This document shows, one piece after another, positions 17,904-26,920 of a stretch of DNA of 64,000 nt. Source of the DNA: Sphingomonas aliaeris (GTDB taxonomy: Bacteria > Pseudomonadota > Alphaproteobacteria > Sphingomonadales > Sphingomonadaceae); contig NZ_CP061035.1 in assembly GCF_016743815.1 (NCBI RefSeq), forward strand, positions 870,501 to 934,500, written 5' to 3'. Both the position numbers and the translations under genes were made by a program. Below the pieces are notes generated by a model that was not told the origin of the DNA, ran no database searches, and saw nothing but the letters and a program-made list of their open reading frames with translations. Within the stretch, counting starts at the first letter, position 1, and each line of letters begins with the position of its first letter.

Positions 17904-18029
17904 ATGAATGGATGGCTGAAGTTGGGGAGCGCGAGACGACGGATGAATGTCGTCTTGTGTGAAGGAAATCGGGCACCGGGAGGTGTACGATATCCTCCAA
18001 AGCAGGAAGCCGCGGGCCGCGGATGCTAG
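17904..18029 (+). other. conserved 41-codon reading frame across the element end (copy 1)
   Basis: Begins MNGWLKLGSA and ends EAAGRGC. Its first 18 codons lie outside the block that is identical in the second copy, yet the second copy (29530-29655) encodes MNECLKLGSA with changes at third codon positions. Either a tiny gene at the element end or a conserved structural end that happens to be open. No ribosome site stands out. Confidence 0.35.
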
Positions 18030-18257
18030 CCTATGGGGTTTTCGGTTTTCGCCCTGGTTTGATGCGCGGGCAACAGCCGCCCAGGCGGGCATCTGTGGCC
18101 TGGAACGAGATCGTCCGGTGCTGGGTTTGGCTTGGCTTTCGGCTTTGACGAAGGCGTGAGATGTGGGTCGGCACGTGGAGCGGCATCGTCAACGCGAGCG
18201 TCATCATGGCCGGAAGCGCATAGGTCGCGCGGCGGGATGAAGGCGAGCGATGCCGGG

Positions 18258-19451
18258 TCATGACGCGGAGGTCCCGGTCGGGTTGGTGCCACGTGGCGGT
18301 GCGCGGGGCTGGCGCCAGCGTTCGAAGGTCTCGATGACGAGCATGCGTCCGCCACAGCATGGGCATGGCGGGCGGGCATCCTCGGGTTCGACCGCCGCGG
18401 CAGCAGACACGGGCGGGGCGACCCCGAGCAGTTGGCGGGCGTGTTCGAGGTGAGCCTTGCGGGTGGCGCCAGCGAGCAGGCCGTAGTGACGGATGCGGTG
18501 GAAGCCTTTCGGCAGAACGTGGATCAGGAAGCGGCGGATGAACTCGTCAGCGGCCAGCGTCATCAGCTGCTGCCGGTCGGCGACATCGTTGCGATAATTC
18601 TTGTAGCGTAATGTCACCCCGGTCTCGTCGAAGCGGACGAGACGGCTGTTCGAGATCGCCACGCGGTGCGTGTAGCGCGATAGATAGGCGAGCACCGCCT
18701 GCGGTCCCGCGAACGGCGGTTTGGCATAGACGACCCAGTTCTTTTTGCGGGCTGGGGACAGGTGTCGCAGGAAGGCGCGGCGGTCGGCGAGTGCCGCGAG
18801 ACTGCCGAAGAAGCCGAGCCGCCCCGCCTCGTACAGCGCCATCAGCCGGGTCAGGAACAGGCGGCGGAACAGCTTGCCGAGCACGCGCACCGGCAGCAGG
18901 AACGCCGGGCGTGACGACACCCAGCGGCTGCCGTCCGGCGACAGTCCACCGCCCGGCACGATCATATGGATGTGCGGGTGGTGGGTCATCGCCGACCCCC
19001 AGGTATGAAGGACCGCGGTGATGCCAATGCGGGCGCCGAGATGCTTCGGGTCAGCGGCGATGGTCGTCATCGTCTCGGACGCTGCCTTGAACAGAAGGTT
19101 GTAAACCAGTGCCTTGTTGTGGAACGCGATGTCGGCGACCTCGGCCGGCAGGGTGAAGACGACGTGGAAATAGCCGACCGGCAGCAGGTCGGCCTCGCGC
19201 TCGGCAAGCCATGCGCGCGCGGCCGCACCCTGGCACCGCGGGCAGTGCCGGTTGCGACAGGAGTTATAGGCGACCCGCCAGTGTCCGCAGTCGGTGCATG
19301 CCTCGGTGTGGCCGCCGAGCGCAGCGGTGCGGCAATGTTCGACAGCCGACATGACTTTGAGCTGGTCGAGGCTCAGATGCCCGGCGTGGGCGATCCGGTA
19401 CGCAGGGCCGGCAGCACGGAAGATGTCGGCGACCTCGAGCGAGGTGCGCAT
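18258..19451 (-). CDS. IS91 family HUH transposase (copy 1)
   Basis: 397 residues. N-terminal zinc-binding region HCRTAALGGHTEACTDCGHW...CRNRHCPRCQ, the HUH metal motif HPHIHMIVPGGGL, and the tyrosine region YLSRYTHR. It nicks at the element origin and drives rolling-circle transposition. It starts 7 bases after the recombinase stop, so the two are one transcription unit. Identical to copy 2. Confidence 0.9.
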   Translation of the reverse strand: MRTSLEVADIFRAAGPAYRIAHAGHLSLDQLKVMSAVEHCRTAALGGHTEACTDCGHWRVAYNSCRNRHCPRCQGAAARAWLAEREADLLPVGYFHVVFTLPAEVADIAFHNKALVYNLLFKAASETMTTIAADPKHLGARIGITAVLHTWGSAMTHHPHIHMIVPGGGLSPDGSRWVSSRPAFLLPVRVLGKLFRRLFLTRLMALYEAGRLGFFGSLAALADRRAFLRHLSPARKKNWVVYAKPPFAGPQAVLAYLSRYTHRVAISNSRLVRFDETGVTLRYKNYRNDVADRQQLMTLAADEFIRRFLIHVLPKGFHRIRHYGLLAGATRKAHLEHARQLLGVAPPVSAAAAVEPEDARPPCPCCGGRMLVIETFERWRQPRAPPRGTNPTGTSAS

Positions 19452-19458
19452 CGCGCGC

Positions 19459-20364
19459 TCACCCGGCGGGTGGCTTGCCCTCCATCAGCGCCATCAACCG
19501 GTCGAGTGGTCCCGTCACCGCATGGATCGTGCGGGTGGCGACCTTGGTATAGAGCGCGGTCGTCTCGAGCTTGCTGTGCCCGAGCAGCACCTGGATGACG
19601 CGGATGTCCACGTCCTGCTCGAGCAGGTGGGTGGCGAAACTGTGCCGCAGGGTGTGCGGGCTTACGCGCTTGCGGATCCCGGCCGCCTCGGCAGCCTCAT
19701 GAACGGCGCGGTGGAGCTGTCTGGTCGAGATCGGATCGGTGTAGCTGCGCCCCGGGAATAGCCAGCCGTGCGGCAACAGGACGCTGCGCCGCTTGCCCTC
19801 GCGCCACCACAGCCGCAGCAGTTCAAGCAGCTGCGGCGACAGCATCGCGTTACGGTCCTTGCGGCCTTTACCTTCCTCGATGCGGATCAGCATGCGCTTG
19901 CTGTCGATGTCGTCGGCTCTGAGGTGTGCGACCTCGGACACCCGCAATCCGGCGCCGTACGCGACCCCCAGCGCCGCGCGGTACTTGATGCCCGGCGCCG
20001 CCTCGAGCAGCCGCGCTACCTCCTCGACGCTCAGCACGTCGGGTAGCTTGCGGGGACGAGGCGCCAGGACCAGCTTGCGCGACAGGTCGGGCCGGTCGAG
20101 CGTCACGCCGAACAGGAACCGCAGCGCCGATACTGTGGCGCCGATGACGGACTCCCCGACACCGTGCTCGCGCTGGTGAAGCTGGAAACGTCTTACGTCC
20201 TCGGCGGTCGCGGTCTCAGGCGAGCGTCGCAGGAAAGCGGCGAAGGCGCGAACGTGGCGAACATAGTCGTGCTGGGTACGCGACCGCATTGAGCGCATCG
20301 CCATGTCGTCGAGCATGCGCTGACGCAGCGGCGTAACGGGTGTTTCGGTTGGTAGAATCACCAT
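19459..20364 (-). CDS. tyrosine-type recombinase of the IS91-like element (copy 1)
   Basis: 301 residues from the ATG at 20364 (MVILPTETP), which follows GAGGAA. An N-terminal SAM-like core-binding domain is followed by the catalytic domain with GAGLRVSEVAHL (Arg I), HTLRHSFATHLL (His-x-x-Arg) and LLGHSKLETTALYT (His and Tyr nucleophile). Such genes accompany the transposase in a subset of IS91-like elements; their exact role in transposition is not settled. Confidence 0.85.
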   Translation of the reverse strand: MVILPTETPVTPLRQRMLDDMAMRSMRSRTQHDYVRHVRAFAAFLRRSPETATAEDVRRFQLHQREHGVGESVIGATVSALRFLFGVTLDRPDLSRKLVLAPRPRKLPDVLSVEEVARLLEAAPGIKYRAALGVAYGAGLRVSEVAHLRADDIDSKRMLIRIEEGKGRKDRNAMLSPQLLELLRLWWREGKRRSVLLPHGWLFPGRSYTDPISTRQLHRAVHEAAEAAGIRKRVSPHTLRHSFATHLLEQDVDIRVIQVLLGHSKLETTALYTKVATRTIHAVTGPLDRLMALMEGKPPAG

Positions 20365-20488
20365 GGGGAATTCCTCTCGTTGAAGGAACTCCATCGTCTG
20401 CTGCCGCTGCCGCAGGACCAAACCTCAGCGCGGCTGTGCTACCTCACCGCCACCACCACTGCCGCGCAGCGGCTTCGTGCTCTGGGTC

Positions 20489-20881
20489 TTAATGGCCCCC
20501 CTCGACCCAGGGCACCCCTACCTCACGGAACGTGTCGGCGAGCGCCGCCTCGAGTTCGAGTGATTCCCACTGCCGCATAGGATTGAGATGATCGACGAAA
20601 TCCGGCAGCAGCTGAGTGCCAAACCGTCTGACCGCACCGCTCGCCTTGTATCCAAGCTTATGTTGATCGAACCGCCAGTCCGGGTCGCGGGAGGTCTGGC
20701 CTACATACAGTCCCCAGCGTTCCGGAAATCCTGGGTCATGTAGTAGCACCACATAAACGGAATGCTTTGCTCGGCTCTGGCCGACCGTCGTAGCGTGCAA
20801 GGTGCTCGCGGCTCGCTTCGCCGCCGCCATCCAGACCACCGCCGTTAACCCATTCGACGGAGGGCGGGCAGGGCGGCTCAC
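20489..20881 (-). CDS. GIY-YIG-like protein, end abutting the IS
   Basis: About 130 residues. YVVLLHDPGFPERWGLYVGQTSRDPDWRFDQHKLG resembles a degenerate GIY-YIG nuclease core (YVV...YVG then Arg and His). The stop codon lies exactly next to the edge of the IS91-like copy, so the natural C-terminus may have been replaced. It overlaps the exonuclease gene by 4 bases, suggesting a two-gene operon. Confidence 0.55.
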   Translation of the reverse strand: MSRPARPPSNGLTAVVWMAAAKRAASTLHATTVGQSRAKHSVYVVLLHDPGFPERWGLYVGQTSRDPDWRFDQHKLGYKASGAVRRFGTQLLPDFVDHLNPMRQWESLELEAALADTFREVGVPWVEGGH

Positions 20882-21429
20882 GCGAGACTCATCACCAGCG
20901 CTCGAGCCGCCTGCCTGACGCGAAGCCAGGTCTCGTATTCATCGATAGCGTCGGCGAGCGCACGATGTGCTGGCTCCGTGTTCCTAGCCAAGTTGGCCTT
21001 TGCGACGATTTCATGAACCGCGACATCGATGCGGGTGGCGGTGAGAACGGGCCGAAGGATTTCGGTGGCGCTTTCTCGCAACGCCTCATCGGTGTCGCGA
21101 AGCCTCAGGGCATGGCGCGGTAGCCCCGCGCCCCGCAACAAGACGCTTAGCCATTTCCCGTCCCAAGAGGGGGCGCTGGCGAACAGGTCATGCCCGGTCA
21201 GTGCTTCCATCATCCGGCTCGCGACCTCGTTGTGCGACTTCCCCTCAGCTTCGAGCGTCGAACGGCTGATCCCGTGGATGGCTTCCGACGCATCGTCCCA
21301 ATCAACCCAGCCCGTCGCCGGGGCGATCAGGTGGTGCTCCGAGCGCCCGCTCTGGAACACCCAAGCAACCTCTATGGGGTAGCTGTTCTTCGATAGGGAT
21401 GACGCCTCAAAATCGAGAAATGCCTTCAT
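20878..21429 (-). CDS. DEDDh-type 3'-5' exonuclease
   Basis: 183 residues from ATG 21429 (MKAFLDFEASSL). The acidic pair D-x-E sits in LDFEAS at residues 6-8, the second Asp in APSWDGKWL, and the last His and Asp in HRALADAIDE, giving the DEDDh set. The upstream in-frame extension lacks family similarity, so the shorter start is preferred. Probable RNA or DNA trimming; substrate unknown. Confidence 0.7.
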   Translation of the reverse strand: MKAFLDFEASSLSKNSYPIEVAWVFQSGRSEHHLIAPATGWVDWDDASEAIHGISRSTLEAEGKSHNEVASRMMEALTGHDLFASAPSWDGKWLSVLLRGAGLPRHALRLRDTDEALRESATEILRPVLTATRIDVAVHEIVAKANLARNTEPAHRALADAIDEYETWLRVRQAARALVMSLA

Positions 21430-21650
21430 ACCTGTAAACTGCCGCAATTCAGCCCGGGGGCCAAGGCGCGCGGTAAGCGCATACCCCGGAGCGGCTCTGT
21501 CGGACCAAGCGCACGCAATTGTCGGCGGGCGGGCGAGGGGCATCGGCAAGCCGCCCCCCGCACCAGCCAGATCACCGTCGTATTAAAATACGAATATGGC
21601 GACGGTGGTTATCCACACCGAGCGTCTTTCAGGCGCTCCGTACATTGATA

Positions 21651-21911
21651 TCAAGATCGCTTTCCTCGCAGTGTGGTGAAGATCGCCACTGCGATCGTTC
21701 CTATCAAAGCAGCGGTGGCGAACGGTCGATCGCTTGCGAATGCCTTGGCCTTATCGAACGTCGGACCCAGAGCGTCGGCCGACGCCGCGACGCTTTCGCC
21801 GTCACGAGTGTCTACTGTCTCCCGATTTGCGGCCGAAGGGGTTTTGTGCGGCGCTTCCCGAAGAGGATATGGGGACTTGTTCGCGTCAGGTACGGGCGGT
21901 GTGTGGGTCAT
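21651..21911 (-). CDS. small protein with C-terminal membrane helix
   Basis: 86 residues. A hydrophilic N-terminal two-thirds precedes a C-terminal helix (RPFATAALIGTIAVAIFTTLRG) in the style of DUF883/ElaB-type membrane-tethered proteins, although I cannot assign the family firmly. Same strand as the neighbouring stress genes. Confidence 0.5.
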   Translation of the reverse strand: MTHTPPVPDANKSPYPLREAPHKTPSAANRETVDTRDGESVAASADALGPTFDKAKAFASDRPFATAALIGTIAVAIFTTLRGKRS

Positions 21912-21981
21912 ATCAAATCCAGTCGCTAATCATGCCAGTCACGTTCGAGGACCGTGATGAGGCCTCATTTTGGAAGGAAAA

Positions 21982-22014
21982 GGGGCCGGGGGCTAGGTCA
22001 CGGACCCCCGACCC
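21982..22014 (-). terminator. GC-rich hairpin and T-run after the DUF2383 gene
   Basis: Read on the minus strand, GGGTCGGGGG pairs with CCCCCGGCCCC across a 12-base loop, followed by TTTTCC. It lies 8 bases past the stop of the DUF2383 gene. Confidence 0.55.
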
Positions 22015-22021
22015 GACGCAC

Positions 22022-22474
22022 TTATGACTCCATCGAATGCTTCAGATCGCGCATTTCATCATGGCCGTTCTTCACGGAGTTCCACGCCGAGTTGATAGCC
22101 GCCTGCGTCTGCGCAGAAAGATCACTGTCCCGCATTGCCTCTTCAAACTTCGCCTTGATATGGTCTTCGCCCCGCTCAACCTCGTTGACGATCGCCTTGT
22201 CGTTCTTACCAGTCACCGCAGCTTTCAAATCCAGGAATACCCGGTGCGCGCCGGCGAGAGTGGTGCCATCATCTTCCGGATTGCCGCCCTGACGCGCCAC
22301 CTCCGCCTGCAGGTCGGAAACGACCCGACGACGTTCGGCCGCACGCGAGGTGAAACGGGTCGTAAAACGCGTGTCTTCGCTGTCCTTTGCGGCGCTCTCA
22401 TAGCCGTCCACGCTGTCCAGCGTCGTGGCGATCAAACCATTCAGTGTACGAATATCGTGACTTGTGTCGGTCAT
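22022..22474 (-). CDS. PA2169 family four-helix-bundle protein (DUF2383)
   Basis: 150 residues, all helical (DIRTLNGLIATTLDSVDGYESAAKD...), matching the DUF2383/PA2169 ferritin-like bundle found in general stress regulons. ATG 22474 is preferred because GGAG precedes it and the upstream extension is not conserved in character. A good EcfG-type promoter lies 33 bases upstream, so it is likely induced by the general stress response. Confidence 0.8.
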   Translation of the reverse strand: MTDTSHDIRTLNGLIATTLDSVDGYESAAKDSEDTRFTTRFTSRAAERRRVVSDLQAEVARQGGNPEDDGTTLAGAHRVFLDLKAAVTGKNDKAIVNEVERGEDHIKAKFEEAMRDSDLSAQTQAAINSAWNSVKNGHDEMRDLKHSMES

Positions 22475-22506
22475 ACTGCAGCTCCGTCGGTGTTGGGAGG
22501 ACGACC

Positions 22507-22531
22507 AACGGGTGCTTGGTGCAACTGTTCC
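22507..22531 (-). promoter_or_regulatory. EcfG-type general stress promoter
   Basis: Minus strand GGAAC (22527-22531), 16-base spacer, CGTT (22507-22510): an exact match to the alphaproteobacterial EcfG consensus, 33 bases ahead of the DUF2383 ATG. Confidence 0.75.
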
Positions 22532-22705
22532 GTGTCTAAGAACCTGACCCGTCGGTGACCAGTTTCCGAACGACCGTTTTAGAGATCTGCCTAAGTGTTT
22601 CTGAAGGACCGCATAGATTTGAACTTCCTTGTGGCCCAATCGCGAATAAGCTTACCGTCTGGAACGGATAAAGGCCCGCGGTGAATTGTTGCGTCCGACG
22701 CACAG

Positions 22706-24535
22706 TCAACCGGTTGAAGAGACAGCCTGACAAAGTGATTCCATCGAGGTCAGCAGTTCGTGAGAAGTCGGGTCGGCCCGCTGTTCCCGTGTCATCCCGG
22801 CCAGCACACTGGCGTTCGACACCGCGCTTTTCAGGTTAGTGATGACAGGCTGCATTCGCCGAAAGCTTCGTTCGTCGAACAAGCCAAGGATGCAGATGAC
22901 GCTGGCGTCGATGTTTGCGAGAACATTCGCCGTGCCAGAGGGTCGCACCTGCTCAGATACGTCGCAGCCCGCCCGCCGCAGGAGCTGTGCTGCCATACGG
23001 GCGACCGCGGGGTCGAGCGGACCGCGCCCCGCCACGCACAGGACGGAACTGTTCAGGTCTGCGCATGCTGTACTAATCCGCGCCTTCGGATCCTCCAGAG
23101 GCGCCAGCTCCGCATTTCGTGTCGGCGGATCGGGATAGTCTTCCAGCGCTTCCAGAACTTCCAGCGTAGCATCGCCGACCGCGTGCAGCGCGTCGCGTGC
23201 GATCGCGCCGCGGTCGAGATCCGCCACCGCGAGACGCAGGCCACAAAGAATCACGCTATCGTAATATGCCGTTCGCGTCATGGTCTCGAGCTGGATCTCG
23301 GCCAATTCGATTGCTTCCTCCGGATGACCGGCGAGTACCCGCTGATAGAAGGACTGGGCTGGCGAAAGAGCCGGGCGGTCGCCCAATACGACGTCGAATA
23401 TCTCGAACGCAGGGATATGTCGGCCTAATACGACGAGCATCAAGGTAAGCGGCATCGAGAGAACGAGGCCCAGTGGCCCCCAGATCCACGTCCAGAATAA
23501 CGCTGCGACGACGACCGACACCGGGGACAGGCCGGTCGAATGACCGTACAGCAAGGGCTCTATGACATACCCCACAAGTGGTTCTACTATCAAAAACAGT
23601 AGGGTGACATATCCCACCATCAACCAACCCGGGTCGACGGCAGCGGCAAGCGCGAGTGGCCCCACCCCGGCGACCAGAACACCGACATAGGGGATGAACC
23701 GCAGAAGGCCGGCAAGAACGCCCCATAGCCCGGGTGAGGGTATACCGATGGAATATAGCCCCACCCAAATGACCGTACCGAAGCTGAAGTTGACGATGGA
23801 TTGGGACAGAAAATACCGGCTCAGGCGCTTTGCGCCCTCGTCCAACGCGATCGTCGTACGATGGAGGTCTGCGGTTCCCATGATCCGGATCAGCCGATCA
23901 CGCAGATCCTCCTTCTGAAACAAGATGAAGATCGCCACGATCAGAACGATCAGTGTCGTTTCGATCGGTGCCAGCGCGGGGAGGAGATAACTGCGTATCT
24001 CGTCCATCGCACTCGGCATTGGTTCACGGATCTCGACCGGTACCGCCCGGCTGTCTTCCGGACGGGCCGCCAACGCCGCTCCTGCGCGACGGGAGTCTTG
24101 ACTGGTCTTGCTGCTGCTTCCGCCGCTCGATCGGAGGACCGAGCCGAACCGTTCGTGGATCGCGGTCCGCAGATCGGCGACCTTTGCGGTGATCCTCTCC
24201 GCATAGGCCGGGGCATCGCGCGACAGCGTCGCAGCCTGGCTTATCAGAATCGCGCTTGTAGTGCCGATGGCCCCCAGCGCCAGAACGATCGCAAGGAGGA
24301 CTGCTGGTGCCCGAGGTACACGAAGCCTGCGAAATCCGGCAACGATCGGTGCCAGCAAGAACGACAGCAAGATCGCGAGAATGATCGGGAGCAGAACCGA
24401 GCGTCCCGCATACAAGCCAAACGTAACGATCGACGCGATGATCCAGGGGCCCGCCGCATCGAGCGCACGGCCTTGCCTCCAGGAACCCGTGAGGCTGCGG
24501 CCGATCGCTTTCGGAGTATCTTGGCGCTCGATCAT
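22706..24535 (-). CDS. AI-2E family transporter with long C-terminal domain
   Basis: 609 residues. Residues 30-380 form the eight-helix AI-2E (PerM/UPF0118) permease, with GLLRFIPYVGVLVAGVGPL and EPLVGYVIEPLLYGHSTGLSPVSVVVAALFW as the conserved blocks. The remaining 200 residues are a soluble, cytosolic helical domain seen in a subset of the family. AI-2E proteins export small molecules or act as Na+/H+ antiporters; the substrate here is unknown. Confidence 0.82.
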   Translation of the reverse strand: MIERQDTPKAIGRSLTGSWRQGRALDAAGPWIIASIVTFGLYAGRSVLLPIILAILLSFLLAPIVAGFRRLRVPRAPAVLLAIVLALGAIGTTSAILISQAATLSRDAPAYAERITAKVADLRTAIHERFGSVLRSSGGSSSKTSQDSRRAGAALAARPEDSRAVPVEIREPMPSAMDEIRSYLLPALAPIETTLIVLIVAIFILFQKEDLRDRLIRIMGTADLHRTTIALDEGAKRLSRYFLSQSIVNFSFGTVIWVGLYSIGIPSPGLWGVLAGLLRFIPYVGVLVAGVGPLALAAAVDPGWLMVGYVTLLFLIVEPLVGYVIEPLLYGHSTGLSPVSVVVAALFWTWIWGPLGLVLSMPLTLMLVVLGRHIPAFEIFDVVLGDRPALSPAQSFYQRVLAGHPEEAIELAEIQLETMTRTAYYDSVILCGLRLAVADLDRGAIARDALHAVGDATLEVLEALEDYPDPPTRNAELAPLEDPKARISTACADLNSSVLCVAGRGPLDPAVARMAAQLLRRAGCDVSEQVRPSGTANVLANIDASVICILGLFDERSFRRMQPVITNLKSAVSNASVLAGMTREQRADPTSHELLTSMESLCQAVSSTG

Positions 24536-24759
24536 AACGGTAGCCCTAGGTCGGATTTCATCAATCTTGCGAGACCCTTATCGGCCCAAACTTAAAATTG
24601 TCACCGTCCGTCGGGGACGCGGAGATCGAACGTTCGACTTCGAAAAATGAGATATGAACAATAACTTACATCGCTTGTTCGACATCAACTCCTGCAGACG
24701 CCGCGTGGCTACATCACGGGGCGTCGTGTCAGGGAAAAGAGTATGTCAGGAGAGCATCG

Positions 24760-25746
24760 ATGACCGACGGCAACAGAAGCGGCTTTGGTAACGACGACCC
24801 TAATCGCGGCCCCCTCGACCGCGCTGCGAACGCGGTCGACGGCCGCGACGATCCCAACCGTGGCCCGCTGGATCGCGCGGCGAACGCCATAACCGGAGGA
24901 AGCGGTGGCTTGTCGGCTGCGGCGGGTCATGACGACCCCAATCGCGGTCCGCTCGACCGGACTGAAAATGCGATGTCAGGCCACGACGATCCCAACCGCG
25001 GGCCACTCGACCGGGCTGAAAATGCGATGACCGGTCATGACGATCCGAACCGTGGACCCCTCGATCGGGCAGCGAATGCGATCACCGGTGGGACCGGCGG
25101 TGTCTCGGCCGCGTTCCAGAACGACGATCCCAACCGTGGGCCGTTGGATCGCGCGGCGAACGCGCTGGCGGGCACCAGCGCCGGCTTGGCGGCGACGGGC
25201 GATCGATCCGGCCATGGCGGGCAGGCCCTTGCCTCGGCGATGTTCGATAGCGAGGACGAAGCGCAGCGTGCCGTCGCCGAACTTCGTAGCGCGGGCGTCC
25301 ATGACGGCGCGCTGTCGGTAATCGCGCAGAACAGAGGTACGACGACGGCGCGCAGTGTCGATGGCGACATCACCGATGAGCATCATCAAGACCTTGCCCG
25401 CGGGATACTGGGTGGCGGCGCCCTCGGTGCTGGCCTGGGCGTTCTTGCCTTGGCCATCCCGGGCGTCGGGCCACTCGTCGCCGCGGGCGCCATCGCGGCG
25501 TCGGCGGTCCCTGGCGCTATCGCGATCGGGGCTGCGGCGGGCGCGGTGGCGGGCACGCTGAATGAAACGTTGAAGGGCCACGGCGTAAGCGAGGAAGATG
25601 CCGACTATTACAACGATGGTCTCAGCAGCGGCGGCGTTTTGGTCACGGTTAGCGGCGACGCTGGTGTCGATAATGCGACCGTACGGGACATTCTTCGTCG
25701 TAACGGTGGACATAGCGTCAACAGCCCACGCATGACGGCTTTATGA
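24760..25746 (+). CDS. stress protein with six DDPNRGPLDR repeats and a GSP17M-like domain
   Basis: 328 residues. Residues 12-138 contain six copies of DDPNRGPLDR(A/T)(A/E)NA separated by spacers of alternating length. Residues 150-310 resemble the general stress protein 17M/YflT domain: ASAMFDSEDEAQRAVAELRSAGVHDGALSVIAQ, then a Gly/Ala-rich hydrophobic stretch and DADYYNDGLSSGGVLVTV. ATG 24760 follows AGGAGAG. The repeat half is unlike anything I recognise; it may be disordered and bind a partner. Confidence 0.75.
   Translation: MTDGNRSGFGNDDPNRGPLDRAANAVDGRDDPNRGPLDRAANAITGGSGGLSAAAGHDDPNRGPLDRTENAMSGHDDPNRGPLDRAENAMTGHDDPNRGPLDRAANAITGGTGGVSAAFQNDDPNRGPLDRAANALAGTSAGLAATGDRSGHGGQALASAMFDSEDEAQRAVAELRSAGVHDGALSVIAQNRGTTTARSVDGDITDEHHQDLARGILGGGALGAGLGVLALAIPGVGPLVAAGAIAASAVPGAIAIGAAAGAVAGTLNETLKGHGVSEEDADYYNDGLSSGGVLVTVSGDAGVDNATVRDILRRNGGHSVNSPRMTAL
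24793..25173 (+). repeat. in-frame tandem repeat array (six units)
   Basis: Six coding repeats with unit lengths of 18, 28, 18, 18 and 28 codons between starts, so two unit classes alternate. The longer units carry an extra ITGG-(S/T)-GG spacer. DNA copies differ mostly at third positions, implying selection on the peptide. Confidence 0.8.
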
Positions 25747-25752
25747 TGAATC

Positions 25753-25778
25753 GAGCCGGGAACTCACCTTCCCGGCTC
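25753..25778. terminator. perfect 10-bp hairpin after the repeat protein gene
   Basis: GAGCCGGGAA and TTCCCGGCTC flank a 6-base loop just after the stop codon. A pyrimidine-rich but not T-rich tract follows, so efficiency is uncertain. Confidence 0.5.
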
Positions 25779-25801
25779 CCTTCCCCCGTGTTCGAGTAAT
25801 C

Positions 25802-26875
25802 ATGCAATCGAATCAATCTGCTCCCGCAGGCGTTAGTGGGTCGAAAGTCTCACCTTTGGATGTGAAGGCCGCCGCTCGCCAACTCGCGACCTTCCGCCGA
25901 CCAAGTGCCGCACGTGGAACATTCGAACTGTTGGTCAGCATCGTTCCGCTGATCGCACTTTGGGTACTCATGTGGATAACGCTGGACATTCACTATGCGT
26001 TGACGCTCCTCCTGGCTGTTCCGGCAGCGGGGTTTCTCCTGCGCCTGTTTCTCATTCAGCATGATTGCGGGCACGGAGCGTTTTTCAAGGGACGTAACGC
26101 CAACGACTGGGTTGGCCGGTGCATGGGGGTGCTCACTCTTAGCCCCTACAATTTGTGGCGCCGCGGTCATGCGACGCACCATGCCGGAACCGGCAATCTG
26201 GACCGGCGCGGCATAGGCGATGTCGATACGCTCACCGTGGCGGAGTTCAGGGCGCTCAACTCTCTCAACCGGCTGGGATATCGGCTCTACCGAAGTCCGC
26301 TGGTCATGTTCGGTATCGGGCCTACATGGCTTTTCTTCTTACGGTATCGCCTCCCTCTGGGTCACATGCGCGAAGGCTGGCGCCCATGGGCGAGCGCGAT
26401 GGGTACGAACGCTGCGATCGCATCAGTCGCTACCTTTCTCATTCTGCTCGTGGGACTGCCGGCGTTCCTGTCGATCCAGTTGCCGATCACGCTGTTGGCA
26501 GCATCGGTCGGCGTATGGCTGTTTTATGTACAGCACCAATTCGAGGACACGCATTGGAGCAAAGGCGAGGATTGGGCTTTCCATCCCGCAGCGTTACATG
26601 GCAGCTCTCACTATGTGCTGCCCGGAGTTCTGCGCTGGTTCACCGCCAATATCGGAATGCATCACCTCCACCATCTATGCAGCAATATCCCGTTTTACCG
26701 GCTCCCCGAAGCATTGGCCGCGCGACCTGAGCTTGCGGAGATCAATCGTCTCACGATCAGAGAAAGCCTCCAATCCGTGAAACTGGTTTTGTGGGACGAG
26801 GGGACCAGCCGGCTGGTCTCGTTTCGGGCTGCACGGCAAATTCCCGACCCGGCACCCGTCCTGGATCACATATGA
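25802..26875 (+). CDS. membrane fatty acid desaturase
   Basis: 357 residues with membrane pairs at about 45-85 and 195-240. The three His boxes of the acyl-lipid desaturase family are intact: HDCGH, HATHH and HHLHH (the last within NIGMHHLHHLCSN). It introduces a double bond into membrane lipid acyl chains using O2 and a di-iron centre. It stands between stress genes, fitting a role in membrane adaptation. Confidence 0.87.
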   Translation: MQSNQSAPAGVSGSKVSPLDVKAAARQLATFRRPSAARGTFELLVSIVPLIALWVLMWITLDIHYALTLLLAVPAAGFLLRLFLIQHDCGHGAFFKGRNANDWVGRCMGVLTLSPYNLWRRGHATHHAGTGNLDRRGIGDVDTLTVAEFRALNSLNRLGYRLYRSPLVMFGIGPTWLFFLRYRLPLGHMREGWRPWASAMGTNAAIASVATFLILLVGLPAFLSIQLPITLLAASVGVWLFYVQHQFEDTHWSKGEDWAFHPAALHGSSHYVLPGVLRWFTANIGMHHLHHLCSNIPFYRLPEALAARPELAEINRLTIRESLQSVKLVLWDEGTSRLVSFRAARQIPDPAPVLDHI

Positions 26876-26920
26876 GACCAACTCGGTATATCCTGCCAGG
26901 CCGTATCTGATGGCGGTCTG

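Larger units (their letters stand above)
17958..20488 (-). mobile_element. IS91-like element with tyrosine recombinase, copy 1
   Basis: A 2531-bp block repeated at 29584-32114 with one difference seen (20360 versus 31986, changing codon 2 of the recombinase, Val or Ala). Edges were set where identity to the other copy stops. It encodes a tyrosine recombinase and an HUH (IS91-type) transposase read right to left. No terminal inverted repeats are expected for this family. CTTG precedes the left edge here but not at copy 2. Confidence 0.85.

Noticed and set aside
17954..17957. CTTG as the IS91 insertion target
   Set aside because: Present next to copy 1 only; copy 2 has CAAT at the same place.
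24793..25173. CRISPR-like repeats
   Set aside because: Repeats are in frame, differ at third codon positions and have no unique spacers.
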